Counted from the first letter of the stretch, positions 1-5,779 are shown. The stretch: DNA of 5,875 bases from Mycobacterium sp. (GCA_018882545.1 VERS01000158.1:1-5875), one strand, 5' to 3'. Numbers and translations: made by a program. Notes: generated from the letters alone by a model not told the origin.

Positions 1-365
1 GTGTGACCGTCGGCCGCCCGCTCGGCCTGCTTCTGACCCGCCGCTCGGAGAACTCCACAGTCACCTTGTGCCACACCGGAACTCGTGACCTTGCCGCTCT
101 GACCCGGCAGGCCGACATCATCGTCGCCGCGGTCGGAGTCCCGCACATGCTGACCGCCTCCATGGTCAAGCCGGGCGCGGCCGTTGTCGACGTCGGGGTC
201 AGCCGGGTCGATGGCAAGCTCACCGGTGACGTCGCGCCCGACGTCTGGGAGGTCGCGGGCGCGGTGTCGCCGAATCCCGGCGGCGTTGGACCGCTGACCC
301 GGGCCTTCCTGCTGACCAACGTCGTCGAACGAGCAGAGAAGGAGCTGGCGGAAGCCGCCCGATGA
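1..365 (+). CDS. folD: Bifunctional methylenetetrahydrofolate dehydrogenase / cyclohydrolase FolD, 3' part (5' end outside window)
   Basis: This is the C-terminal ~120 residues of FolD, cytosolic enzyme of one-carbon metabolism that oxidises 5,10-methylene-THF with NADP and hydrolyses the product to 10-formyl-THF. The frame enters from the left edge (first full codon at 3, so the GTG there is an internal Val, not a start) and stops with TGA at 363-365. Visible FolD features are the nucleotide-binding segment [11 protein letters not shown] at the very start, the run [14 protein letters not shown], the strand [14 protein letters not shown], and the family signature [14 protein letters not shown] near the C-terminus. 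The family is usually about 280 residues, so more than half lies upstream of the window. The part seen is intact. Its stop overlaps the next gene's ATG (ATGA, 362-365), implying co-transcription and translational coupling. The identification is secure. Confidence 0.96.
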   Translation, partial: VTVGRPLGLLLTRRSENSTVTLCHTGTRDLAALTRQADIIVAAVGVPHMLTASMVKPGAAVVDVGVSRVDGKLTGDVAPDVWEVAGAVSPNPGGVGPLTRAFLLTNVVERAEKELAEAAR

Positions 366-649
366 AGGCGTACTGGAGGGCGGTGTTCCGTCGCCAGTGG
401 CCGGTCCTGACCGTCGCGGGCATCGGCCTGGTCGCCGCCGTTCTGGTGGCGGCCGGGTTCTGGCGCCGCGGCGCCCTGCTGATCGGGATCGGCGTCGGCG
501 TGGCCGCGGGCCTGCGGCTGCTGCTGCCCGAAGACCGGGTGGGCGTGCTGGCGGTGCGCTCCAGGAGGCTCGACGTCGCCACCATGGTGACCGTGTGCGC
601 GGCGGTGGTCTACATCGCCTGGACCATCGACCCGCTGGGGACCAGTTAG
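362..649 (+). CDS. Small integral membrane protein, DUF3017 family (Rv3355c-like)
   Basis: A 95-residue protein starting at the ATG at 362, which overlaps the folD stop by four bases, and ending at TAG 647-649. It has a short basic N-terminus ([13 protein letters not shown]) followed by three hydrophobic stretches: about residues 14-35 ([19 protein letters not shown]), 39-57 ([19 protein letters not shown]) and 71-89 ([18 protein letters not shown]). The connecting segment [13 protein letters not shown] is basic and rich in Arg. Length, topology and position right after folD match the actinobacterial DUF3017 membrane proteins. The function of that family is unknown to me. The repeated pairing with folD suggests co-expression, not necessarily a folate role. 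By the positive-inside rule the N-terminus and the loop between helices 2 and 3 probably face the cytoplasm (inference). Confidence 0.88.
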   Translation: MKAYWRAVFRRQWPVLTVAGIGLVAAVLVAAGFWRRGALLIGIGVGVAAGLRLLLPEDRVGVLAVRSRRLDVATMVTVCAAVVYIAWTIDPLGTS

Positions 650-1383
650 GCCAGCGTCGCCCGGATGCAGATCGTCACGTAGGGCATCGCGATGCCGGCG
701 GAGTTGACCAGCGCCGGGTGGGTGGCCAGCAGTTCCCGGACTTCTTCGAGGGTGCGGTCGCGCACATCGGCTGGCGAGGTGATGCAGTAACTGCGGGAGG
801 CGACGTAGTCGATCAGCGCCTGCGGCGTCACGTAGTTGGTCCACTCGAACCGATGACTCGTGACATCGGAGAACGGCGCCGGCAGGTCCGGTGAGGTCAC
901 CCGGTCGTGTTCGGTGCCGACGATCCGGTTGAACTCCTTGACCCAGCCGAGCCGGTCGTCCTGAACGTTCCACACCAGACCGAGCCGGCCGCCGGGTCGC
1001 AGCACGCGGGCGACCTCCGCCACCGCCTGCTCTGGATCGAACCAGTGCCAGGCCTGCGCGACCAGGACGGCGTCAACGGCGTTGTCCGGCAACGGAATAT
1101 GCTCGGCGGTACCCAGCAGCGCGGGAGTCTCGGGCAGCGCCGAGCGCAACACTTCGAGCATCTCCGCGATCGGGTCGACGGCGATGACGTTCAGCCCGCG
1201 TTCGACCAGTCGGGTGGTCAGTTTGCCGGTGCCGGCGCCAAGATCGAGGACGTCACGTGCCGTCCAGGCTGAGGTGGGGGCCAGCAGCCAGTCGATCGAC
1301 TCCGGCGGATACGACGGGCGGCCCCGCTCGTAGGCCGCGGCCTGCGCACCGAAGGACAGTGAGCGTTCGTGAGCGGTGCTCAC
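646..1383 (-). CDS. Class I SAM-dependent methyltransferase (Methyltransf_11 type, Rv3342-like)
   Basis: A 245-residue cytosolic protein with a Rossmann-type SAM-binding fold. Motif I is [13 protein letters not shown] at residues 44-56; the acidic residue after strand 2 is in AVDP (68-71); [10 protein letters not shown] (91-100) fits the adenine-binding loop; AWHWFD and [12 protein letters not shown] (128-139) are typical of the Methyltransf_11 group. The N-terminal [18 protein letters not shown] is also characteristic. The substrate cannot be told from sequence. The start is GTG 1383-1381, overlapping the metX TGA (1382-1380) as GTGA, with no convincing Shine-Dalgarno just upstream, so translation is probably coupled to metX. 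It is the third gene of metY-metX-methyltransferase, so it should share the SAM and cysteine control of the leader. Its TAA (648-646) overlaps the stop of the converging DUF3017 gene. Matches Rv3342, which sits next to metA in M. tuberculosis (from memory). Confidence 0.9.
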   Translation of the reverse strand: MSTAHERSLSFGAQAAAYERGRPSYPPESIDWLLAPTSAWTARDVLDLGAGTGKLTTRLVERGLNVIAVDPIAEMLEVLRSALPETPALLGTAEHIPLPDNAVDAVLVAQAWHWFDPEQAVAEVARVLRPGGRLGLVWNVQDDRLGWVKEFNRIVGTEHDRVTSPDLPAPFSDVTSHRFEWTNYVTPQALIDYVASRSYCITSPADVRDRTLEEVRELLATHPALVNSAGIAMPYVTICIRATLA

Positions 1384-2504
1384 CGGGAGGCCATGGACAG
1401 CGTCTTGCGCAGCAGCTGCCCGACGGCTTCGGTCTCCAGCAGGAAGCCGTCGTGGCCGTAAACCGACTCGATGACGTTGACTGGTCCGCTGCCGGGTAGC
1501 AGATCGGCCAGTTCCTCCTGCAGTCGCAGCGGGTAGAGCCGGTCGGAGGTGATACCGCCGACGACGGCCGGAACCGGGCAGGACCGCAGTGCCGCGGCGA
1601 CCCCGCCGCGCCCGCGACCGACGTCATGGCTCGACAGCGTCTCGGTCAGCGCCACATAGCTGCCGGCGTCGAACCGGCGGATCAGCTTGGCGCCCTGATG
1701 CTCCAGGTAGCTCTGGACGGCGTAGCGGCCACCGGCGAGTGGATCCTCGTCATCCTGACCGTCATTGCCGAAGCGGGTGTCCAGTTCAGCCTCGCCCCGA
1801 TAGGTCAGATGCGCGAACCTGCGGGCCAGGCCCATGCCGGCGTCGGGGGAGCGGCCGGTGCCGTAGTAGTCCCCGCCCTGCCAGTCCGGGTCGGACTTGA
1901 TCGCCGCGATCTGGGTGCTCTGGGTTCCGATCTGGTCGGCGGTGGCCCGGGCACCGACGGCCAGCACCAGCGCGGCCCGGACCCGGTCGGGGTAGCCGAC
2001 CATCCACTCCAGGGCGCGCGCGCCGCCCATCGACCCGCCGACCACCGCCGCCACCTCGGTGATGCCCAGCGCGGCCAGGGCGGCCACGTCGGCGTCGACC
2101 TGGTCGCGGACGGTGATCAACGGGAACCGCGAACCCCATGGTCGGCCGTCGCGGGCCAGCGAACTGGGGCCGGTGGATCCCCGGCAGCCGCCGAGCACGT
2201 TGGTCGCCACCGCACACCAGCGCCGGGTGTCGATCGGCGCTCCCGGTCCGGCTATCCCGTCCCACCAGCCCGGCGTGGGGTGCCCCGGCCCGGCCGGACC
2301 GGTGATGTGCGAGTCGCCGGTCAGCGCGTGCAGGACGACGACGACGTTGTCGCGGTCGGGGGACAGTTCGCCCCAGCGCTGCACCGCGATCGACACGTCG
2401 TCGATCACCGAACCGTTCTCCAACCGCAGCGGACCGATGTCCACCACGCCGATCTCGCCCTCCGCGGGGAGGGCTGCGGCGCGCCGCTCGAAGGAAAGTG
2501 TCAT
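1380..2504 (-). CDS. metX: Homoserine O-acetyltransferase MetX (called MetA in M. tuberculosis)
   Basis: Acetylates L-homoserine with acetyl-CoA to O-acetylhomoserine, the activated precursor used by MetY; cytosolic, first committed step of methionine synthesis. The 374-residue alpha/beta-hydrolase fold protein begins [10 protein letters not shown]; conserved sequence starts at LPAEGEIG. The nucleophile elbow VVGGSMGG places Ser158, with Asp321 in ITSDRLYPL and His351 in YGHDGFL completing the triad. Other family segments are [24 protein letters not shown] and [10 protein letters not shown]. The frame is open far upstream on this strand, inside metY, but homology begins only at the ATG 2504-2502. 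That ATG has GAGGGA at 2517-2512, seven bases ahead and overlapping the metY stop. The gap to metY is 11 bp and the stop overlaps the methyltransferase GTG. Length is normal for the family (about 375-380) and nothing looks damaged. Confidence 0.96.
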   Translation of the reverse strand: MTLSFERRAAALPAEGEIGVVDIGPLRLENGSVIDDVSIAVQRWGELSPDRDNVVVVLHALTGDSHITGPAGPGHPTPGWWDGIAGPGAPIDTRRWCAVATNVLGGCRGSTGPSSLARDGRPWGSRFPLITVRDQVDADVAALAALGITEVAAVVGGSMGGARALEWMVGYPDRVRAALVLAVGARATADQIGTQSTQIAAIKSDPDWQGGDYYGTGRSPDAGMGLARRFAHLTYRGEAELDTRFGNDGQDDEDPLAGGRYAVQSYLEHQGAKLIRRFDAGSYVALTETLSSHDVGRGRGGVAAALRSCPVPAVVGGITSDRLYPLRLQEELADLLPGSGPVNVIESVYGHDGFLLETEAVGQLLRKTLSMASR

Positions 2505-2511
2505 ATCCGGA

Positions 2512-2517
2512 TCCCTC
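2512..2517 (-). promoter_or_regulatory. Ribosome binding site of metX, embedded in the metY stop
   Basis: GAGGGA on the minus strand, seven bases before the ATG at 2504 and sharing bases with the metY TGA (2518-2516). It decides the metX start, because the open frame itself runs hundreds of bases further upstream. Ribosomes finishing metY would terminate directly on it, favouring coupled 1:1 synthesis of the two enzymes (inference). Confidence 0.7.
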
Positions 2518-3847
2518 AAGGGGCCGCCACAGCGGTGGCGCGCCGGACCGCTTTTGCGGCAGCGAACCCCCGCTCGAGGTCGGCCAGGATGTCGTCGATC
2601 CCCTCCAGCCCCACGGCCAGCCGCACCAGACCGGGGGTGACCCCGGTGGCCAGCTGTTCGTCGGGCGACAGCTGCTGGTGGGTGGTCGACGCCGGGTGGA
2701 TGACCAGCGATCGCACATCGCCGATGTTGGCGACGTGGCTGTGGAGTTGCAGGGCGTCGACGAAGGCTTTGGCTCTGTCGACGGCAGTCTGGGCCTCCCC
2801 GGCCAGTTCGAAGGACAGCACCGCCCCGGTTCCCCTGGGTGCCAGTGCCCGACCCCGCTCGTACCACGGTGAGCTGGGCAGCCCGGCGTAGTTCACACCG
2901 GCCACGTCGGGATGCCCGGCGAGGAACTCGGCCACCCGCCCGGCGTTGGACACGTGGCGTTCGATGCGCAGGCTCAGCGTCTCCAGACCCTGCGCGATCA
3001 GGAAGGCGTTGAACGGCGCCGGTGCCGAACCGAGGTCGCGCAGCAGTTGCACGCGGGCCTTGAGGGCGAATGCCGGGGCGCCGAGGTCGGCGAACACCAC
3101 CCCGTGATAGCTCGGGTCCGGTGTGGTGAAGCCGGGGAACTTCCCCGCGGCAGTCCAATCGAAGTTGCCGCCGTCGACGATCACCCCGGCGATCGCGGTG
3201 CCATGCCCGCCCAGGTACTTGGTCGCCGAGTGCACGACGATGTCGGCCCCGTGGTCGATCGGACGGATCAGGTAGGGAGTGGCGATGGTGTTGTCGACGA
3301 TCAGCGGGACGCCGTTGTCGTGGGCGACCTTGGCGACCCCTGGGATGTCCAGGACGTCGATCTGCGGGTTGGAGATGGTCTCGCCGAAGAATGCCTTGGT
3401 GTTGGGCCGCACCGCGGCCTGCCAGGAATCCGGGTCGTCGGGGTCGGCCACAAAGGTGGTCTCGATCCCCAGCTTGGGCAGCGTGTAGTGGAACAGGTTG
3501 TAGGTGCCGCCGTAGAGCCGCGGGCTGGACACGATGTGATCACCGGTGCCGGCAAGGTTGAGGATCGCGAAGGTCTCCGCGGCCTGGCCGGAGGACAGCA
3601 GCAGCCCGGCCACGCCGCCCTCGAGGGCGGCGATGCGCTGCTCGACGACGTCGGTGGTCGGGTTCATGATCCGGGTGTAGATGTTGCCCGGCTCGGCCAG
3701 CCCGAACAGGGCGGCGGCGTGGTCGGTGCTGTCGAAGGTGTAGGACGTCGTCTGGTAGATCGGCAGCGCGCGGGCGTGGCTGGCGGCGTCCGGGGTCTGT
3801 CCGGCGTGGATCTGTTTGGTCTCGAAGGACCAGTCGTCGGGGGTCAT
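2516..3847 (-). CDS. metY: O-acetylhomoserine sulfhydrylase, PLP-dependent (MetY; named MetC in M. tuberculosis)
   Basis: Replaces the acetyl group of O-acetylhomoserine with sulfide to give homocysteine (direct sulfhydrylation); cytosolic, Cys/Met-metabolism PLP family, normally a tetramer. The protein is 443 residues, typical for the sulfhydrylase branch. Visible marks are IYTRIMNPT (55-63), the phosphate-binding SSGQAAE (85-91), the cofactor aspartate in DNTIATPY (Asp185), and the Schiff-base lysine Lys210 in the signature [11 protein letters not shown] (206-216). The C-terminal [15 protein letters not shown] is the family substrate-binding segment. The ATG 3847-3845 is preceded by AGGAG (3861-3857) with nine bases between. 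First gene of the operon with metX and the methyltransferase, it lies behind a SAM-IV riboswitch and a Cys-rich leader ORF. Cystathionine gamma-synthase is the main alternative within the fold, but the length and the neighbouring metX favour the sulfhydrylase. Confidence 0.95.
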   Translation of the reverse strand: MTPDDWSFETKQIHAGQTPDAASHARALPIYQTTSYTFDSTDHAAALFGLAEPGNIYTRIMNPTTDVVEQRIAALEGGVAGLLLSSGQAAETFAILNLAGTGDHIVSSPRLYGGTYNLFHYTLPKLGIETTFVADPDDPDSWQAAVRPNTKAFFGETISNPQIDVLDIPGVAKVAHDNGVPLIVDNTIATPYLIRPIDHGADIVVHSATKYLGGHGTAIAGVIVDGGNFDWTAAGKFPGFTTPDPSYHGVVFADLGAPAFALKARVQLLRDLGSAPAPFNAFLIAQGLETLSLRIERHVSNAGRVAEFLAGHPDVAGVNYAGLPSSPWYERGRALAPRGTGAVLSFELAGEAQTAVDRAKAFVDALQLHSHVANIGDVRSLVIHPASTTHQQLSPDEQLATGVTPGLVRLAVGLEGIDDILADLERGFAAAKAVRRATAVAAP

Positions 3848-3866
3848 GGGGTGGTACTCCTAAGGG

Positions 3867-3932
3867 GTCGCTGGGCTGTTTCACGGCGGTAGGTCGGCGA
3901 GGGCCGGCAGGGGCGTGATCAACAACAGCGAC
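3867..3932 (-). promoter_or_regulatory. Long imperfect hairpin from the Cys codons to the metY ribosome binding site (candidate attenuator)
   Basis: On the minus strand GTCGCTG (3932-3926) pairs perfectly with CAGCGAC (3873-3867). Inside that, TGTT (3924-3921) pairs with AACA (3880-3877) and TCACG (3918-3914) with CGTGA (3885-3881). At the tip, CGGC (3906-3903) and GCCG (3898-3895) close a CCTC tetraloop. The outer 16 base pairs are interrupted only by a 1x3 internal loop and a 2-nt bulge. The left arm is made of the last Cys codons and stop of the leader ORF; the right arm ends five bases before AGGAG (3861-3857). No T-run follows, so occlusion of ribosome binding (or Rho-dependent termination) is more likely than an intrinsic terminator. 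Pairing is read directly from sequence; the regulatory role is inference. Confidence 0.6.
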
Positions 3933-3951
3933 ACATATGAGGGCTCCGCAT
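3919..3951 (-). CDS. Cys-rich 10-residue leader peptide ORF (MRSPHMCRCC)
   Basis: The codons run ATG CGG AGC CCT CAT ATG, then TGT CGC TGT TGT and TGA (stop 3921-3919). Three of the last four sense codons are Cys, a rare amino acid, directly before the stop. AGGGA at 3962-3958 lies six bases ahead of the ATG and can serve as ribosome binding site. Basic N-terminus and terminal Cys cluster match the pattern of cysteine-responsive leader peptides known upstream of sulfur genes in actinobacteria, including polycysteine uORFs in mycobacteria. The frame lies between the SAM-IV riboswitch and metY, and its Cys codons form the left arm of a long hairpin reaching the metY ribosome binding site. Expected action: stalling at Cys codons when charged tRNA-Cys is low alters folding and metY expression. 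An internal ATG at 3936 would give MCRCC. Unlike many described examples it does not appear leaderless, as no -10 box is correctly placed. Confidence 0.6.
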   Translation of the reverse strand: MRSPHMCRCC

Positions 3952-3963
3952 CAGGTTTCCCTG
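3952..3963 (-). promoter_or_regulatory. GAAA-tetraloop hairpin masking the leader-ORF ribosome binding site
   Basis: On the minus strand CAGG-GAAA-CCTG forms a perfect four-pair stem with a GNRA-type GAAA loop, ending one base before the leader ATG (3951). Its left arm and loop contain AGGGA (3962-3958), the only Shine-Dalgarno-like element for the leader ORF. It could dampen initiation on the leader, or simply be a small stable helix between the aptamer and the ORF. The stem is seen directly; the role is inferred. Confidence 0.4.
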
Positions 3964-3973
3964 TCTACTCGGG

Positions 3974-3993
3974 GGGCCCGTGATAGCGGACCC
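3974..3993 (-). promoter_or_regulatory. Hairpin at the aptamer 3' edge (possible expression platform)
   Basis: On the minus strand GGGTCC (3993-3988) can pair with GGGCCC (3979-3974) around an eight-base loop, six pairs including one G-U. The left arm includes the last bases of the SAM-IV element, so ligand binding could compete with it. No T-tract follows. An alternative local fold, CGGG-CCC-CCCG (3980-3970), uses the same right arm. Which of these forms, if any, cannot be decided by eye. Confidence 0.35.
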
Positions 3994-4109
3994 GCGCTTG
4001 CCGTGCAGCCGGTTGGTGGCTGCTCAACCTGGTCATCACCCAGGGCACCCCACCGCGGTTGGAGGGTTGCCGGCCAGCAAGCCGGGGCTTTTCGCTGGCA
4101 CTCATGACC
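3989..4109 (-). promoter_or_regulatory. SAM-IV riboswitch aptamer
   Basis: A cis-acting RNA that binds S-adenosylmethionine and lowers expression of the met genes behind it. Read on the minus strand from 4109, P1 is GGTCAT (4109-4104) with ATGACC (4036-4031). P2 is GCCAGC (4099-4094) with GCTGGC (4078-4073), carrying an inner AAGC/GCTT helix. The conserved GGCAACCCTCC enters P3, and the P3 loop CAACC (4061-4057) is complementary to GGTTG (4029-4025) downstream of P1, the pseudoknot typical of this class. A further hairpin GCAGCC/GGCTGC (4023-4005) follows, then the conserved tail ending GCAAGCGCGGGTC. The sequence is nearly identical to the mycobacterial SAM-IV RNA solved by cryo-EM, as I recall it. 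It starts about where the promoter at 4117-4146 would initiate and sits 141 bases before the metY ATG. Confidence 0.93.
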
Positions 4110-4116
4110 GGAAGAC

Positions 4117-4146
4117 AGCCTATCGCACACCGGCGCTGGGTGACCA
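4117..4146 (-). promoter_or_regulatory. Promoter of the SAM-IV/leader/metY operon
   Basis: On the minus strand TAGGCT (4122-4117) fits the mycobacterial TANNNT -10 box, with a weak -35 TGGTCA (4146-4141) 18 bases upstream. Initiation about seven bases past the -10 falls at 4110-4109, exactly the 5' end of the riboswitch, which supports the assignment. The resulting leader to the metY ATG would be about 260 nt. Confidence 0.55.
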
Positions 4147-4155
4147 GTCGGTCTC

Positions 4156-4176
4156 GGCTGGAAACCTGGCTGGAAA
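4156..4176. repeat. Direct repeat of GGCTGGAAA between the divergent promoters
   Basis: GGCTGGAAA occurs at 4156-4164 and again at 4168-4176, a 12-bp period that is close to one helical turn. It lies about 10 bp upstream of the met -35 and about 100 bp upstream of the icd -10. It could be a regulator site for either promoter, or chance. The rest of 4147-4272 shows no gene, apart from a second loose pair, AGCGGGCGAACACAG (4179-4193) and AGCGGTGAACAGTG (4202-4215). Confidence 0.25.
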
Positions 4177-4272
4177 ACAGCGGGCGAACACAGCAGTCCA
4201 AAGCGGTGAACAGTGCGGCGAGGCGCCCGCGCAGATGCAGAGGCACGCCCGTCGCCGGCCGGTCGTCCCTTG

Positions 4273-4278
4273 TAATGT
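4273..4278 (+). promoter_or_regulatory. -10 box of the icd promoter
   Basis: TAATGT fits TANNNT and stands out in an otherwise G+C-rich stretch. No good -35 is seen 16-18 bases upstream, which is common for mycobacterial SigA promoters. Initiation would fall near 4284-4287, giving a 5' UTR of about 45 nt that opens with the hairpin at 4288-4303. Confidence 0.45.
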
Positions 4279-4287
4279 TGCCCCCAA

Positions 4288-4303
4288 GCGGGCGAGTGCC
4301 CGC
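4288..4303 (+). promoter_or_regulatory. Strong 5' UTR hairpin of icd
   Basis: GCGGGC-GAGT-GCCCGC is a perfect six-pair all-G/C stem with a four-base loop, lying between the presumed transcription start and the ribosome binding site at 4310-4316. At the very 5' end of the transcript it may stabilise the mRNA. It does not itself cover the ribosome binding site. The stem is seen; the role is inferred. Confidence 0.4.
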
Positions 4304-4309
4304 CCGGCC

Positions 4310-4316
4310 GAGGAGG
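4310..4316 (+). promoter_or_regulatory. Ribosome binding site of icd, with unusual spacing
   Basis: GAGGAGG is a near-perfect anti-16S match, but 13 bases separate it from the icd ATG (4330), longer than the usual 5-10. An out-of-frame ATG at 4317 directly abuts it, too close to be used normally. A TAA (4327-4329) immediately before the icd ATG rules out any upstream in-frame start. Confidence 0.65.
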
Positions 4317-4329
4317 ATGGGCGACTTAA

Positions 4330-5556
4330 ATGTCGAGCGGACGCAAGATCAAGGTCGAGGGCACCGTCGTCGAGCTCGATGGCGACGAGATGACGCGCAT
4401 CATCTGGAAGCAGATCAAGGACACCCTGATCCTGCCGTACCTGGACGTCAACCTGGAGTACTACGACCTGGGTATCGAACACCGCGACGCCACCGACGAC
4501 CAGGTCACCATCGACTCCGCCAACGCGATCCTCAAGCACAACGTCGGCGTCAAGTGCGCCACCATCACCCCCGACGAGGCACGCGTCAAAGAGTTCAATC
4601 TCAAGCAGATGTGGCTGTCGCCCAACGGCACCATCCGAAATATCCTCGGCGGCACGATCTTCCGCGCCCCGATCGTGATTTCCAACATCCCTCGCCTGGT
4701 GCCTGGGTGGACCAAGCCGATCATCATCGGCCGGCACGCCTTCGGCGACCAGTACCGGGCCACCAACTTCAAGGTCGATCGTCCCGGCACCGTCACGCTG
4801 ACCTTCACTCCGGAGGACGGCAGCGAGCCAATCGTGCACGAGGTCGTCCGCATCCCCGAAGACGGCGGGGTGGTGATGGGGATGTACAACTTCAAGAAGT
4901 CCATCCAGGACTTCGCCCGCTCAACGTTTTCCTATGCGCTGCAACAGAATTACCCGGTGTATCTGTCTACCAAGAACACCATCCTCAAGGCCTACGACGG
5001 GATGTTCAAAGACGAGTTCCAGCGCATCTTCGACGAGGACTTCAAAGAGGATTTCGACGCCCGCGGCCTGACCTACGAGCACCGCCTGATCGACGACATG
5101 GTGGCCTCCTGTTTGAAGTGGGAGGGCGGCTACGTGTGGGCCTGCAAAAACTACGACGGCGACGTCGAGTCCGACATCGTCGCCCAGGGTTACGGATCCC
5201 TGGGGTTGATGACATCGGTGCTGCTGACCCCGGACGGCAAGACCGTGGAGGCCGAGGCCGCACACGGCACGGTGACCCGCCATTACCGCCAGTACCAGCA
5301 GGGCAAGCCGACCTCCACCAACCCGATCGCATCGATCTTCGCCTGGACTCGCGGGCTGGCCCACCGGGGCAAGTTGGACAACACTCCCGAGGTGATCGAC
5401 TTCGCCGAGACGCTTGAGGATGTCGTCATCCAAACCGTCGAGGGCGGGCAGATGACCAAGGATCTGGCCTTGCTGATCGGCCCCGATCAGCCCTGGCAGA
5501 CCAGCGAGCAATTCTTGGCGACGCTGGCCGACAACCTGAAGCGGTCGCTCGCCTGA
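4330..5556 (+). CDS. icd: NADP-dependent isocitrate dehydrogenase, dimeric eukaryote-like type (Icd1)
   Basis: Oxidatively decarboxylates isocitrate to 2-oxoglutarate with NADP, a cytosolic TCA-cycle step that also supplies NADPH. The protein is 408 residues, the usual length for the homodimeric type related to eukaryotic IDH1 rather than E. coli Icd. Conserved segments are [14 protein letters not shown] (13-26), the substrate loop [16 protein letters not shown] (97-112), [16 protein letters not shown] (133-148) and [14 protein letters not shown] with the catalytic lysine Lys215. The metal-binding and dehydrogenase signature [17 protein letters not shown] is at 274-290, and [12 protein letters not shown] (310-321) carries the Arg-His pair typical of NADP preference. 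The ATG at 4330 is fixed by an in-frame TAA just before it. Divergent from the met operon, as icd1 and metC are in M. tuberculosis. No sign of damage. Confidence 0.96.
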   Translation: MSSGRKIKVEGTVVELDGDEMTRIIWKQIKDTLILPYLDVNLEYYDLGIEHRDATDDQVTIDSANAILKHNVGVKCATITPDEARVKEFNLKQMWLSPNGTIRNILGGTIFRAPIVISNIPRLVPGWTKPIIIGRHAFGDQYRATNFKVDRPGTVTLTFTPEDGSEPIVHEVVRIPEDGGVVMGMYNFKKSIQDFARSTFSYALQQNYPVYLSTKNTILKAYDGMFKDEFQRIFDEDFKEDFDARGLTYEHRLIDDMVASCLKWEGGYVWACKNYDGDVESDIVAQGYGSLGLMTSVLLTPDGKTVEAEAAHGTVTRHYRQYQQGKPTSTNPIASIFAWTRGLAHRGKLDNTPEVIDFAETLEDVVIQTVEGGQMTKDLALLIGPDQPWQTSEQFLATLADNLKRSLA

Positions 5557-5604
5557 GGCGCTGAGGAAGCCGCCGGTACTCCCCGCCCATCGCCGAGGCC
5601 GGGG
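5557..5604 (+). terminator. Weak hairpins after icd, possible transcription end
   Basis: Right after the icd TGA, GGCG (5557-5560) can pair with CGCC (5571-5574), with CT/AG continuing the stem across a bulge. A second stem, CCCCG (5581-5585) with CGGGG (5600-5604), follows. Neither is followed by a T-run, so this is not a textbook intrinsic terminator; mycobacterial 3' ends often lack one. Low confidence. Confidence 0.25.
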
Positions 5605-5729
5605 TAGCTGCTGAGATCGGCCTGGCCTGTCTCGATCTGGCCGACCGCCGCACCGCTGACGCTGAACTGTGCGCCGATCGCCGAGACCACGGCACTCATT
5701 TCGCCGAAGTCACCACTCCAACCGGAGCG
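5557..5729 (-). pseudogene. Possible remnant of a small secreted-type (WXG-like) protein gene
   Basis: Between icd and the exonuclease gene, one minus-strand frame reads like a real protein: about from 5729, RSGWSGDFGEMSAVVSAIG, continuing AQFSVSGAAVGQIETGQADL and SSYPGLGDG. It is rich in Ala, Ser, Gly and Val, low in Arg, and mostly uses G/C-ending codons, unlike the Arg/Pro-rich shadow frames nearby. The W-S-G triplet followed by an amphipathic-looking stretch recalls the turn and second helix of WXG100/ESX-type proteins, but the match is only impressionistic. There is no plausible start for a full N-terminal half: the only ATG (5699) comes after the WSG, and upstream the frame becomes Arg-rich and runs antisense to the next gene. 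There is no stop before it enters icd antisense (frame ends at 5487). It may be a decayed gene, a short real gene, or chance. Confidence 0.2.
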
Positions 5730-5747
5730 ACTCGCCCGTCCACGGCT

Positions 5748-5763
5748 CCGCCGATAGTGGCGG
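5748..5763. repeat. Inverted repeat upstream of the exonuclease promoter
   Basis: CCGCC-GATAGT-GGCGG is a perfect five-pair inverted repeat. It covers the place where a -35 box would lie for the TAGGTT -10 at 5780-5785. A second short palindrome, GGCC-TAATC-GGCC, occupies 5762-5774 directly after it. Together they could be an operator, or the remains of a transcription end for icd. Confidence 0.25.
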
Positions 5764-5779
5764 CCTAATCGGCCCGCGG

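Noticed and set aside
1626..2891. A 421-codon open frame on the plus strand, antisense to metX and metY
   Set aside because: It is a high-G+C shadow of two well-identified genes. Its translation has no recognisable domain, skewed composition, and no ribosome binding site or promoter.
2505..3158. An upstream extension of the metX frame inside metY, giving a 592-residue protein
   Set aside because: The extra 218 residues are Arg/Pro-rich out-of-frame metY sequence. MetX homology begins at 2504, where a proper ribosome binding site exists.
3867..3932. The long leader hairpin as a classical intrinsic terminator
   Set aside because: The right arm is followed by CCCTT and the ribosome binding site, not a T-run. 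Occlusion of ribosome binding is the more likely mode.
3962..3967. TAGACA (minus strand) as a -10 box for a separate leaderless transcript of the Cys-rich ORF
   Set aside because: It lacks the final T of TANNNT and lies 10 bases from the ATG instead of 6-7, so initiation at the ATG is not supported. The ORF is better explained as part of the riboswitch transcript.
4059..5417. A 452-codon plus-strand frame overlapping the riboswitch and icd
   Set aside because: It is out of frame with the clearly conserved icd and its product is Arg/Pro/His-rich shadow sequence. Its start lies within the aptamer, which is read on the other strand.
5426..5695. An 89-codon minus-strand frame starting MPWSRRSAHS
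   Set aside because: It is Arg/Ser/Pro-rich, overlaps the 3' end of icd antisense and has no ribosome binding site; it looks like a shadow frame.
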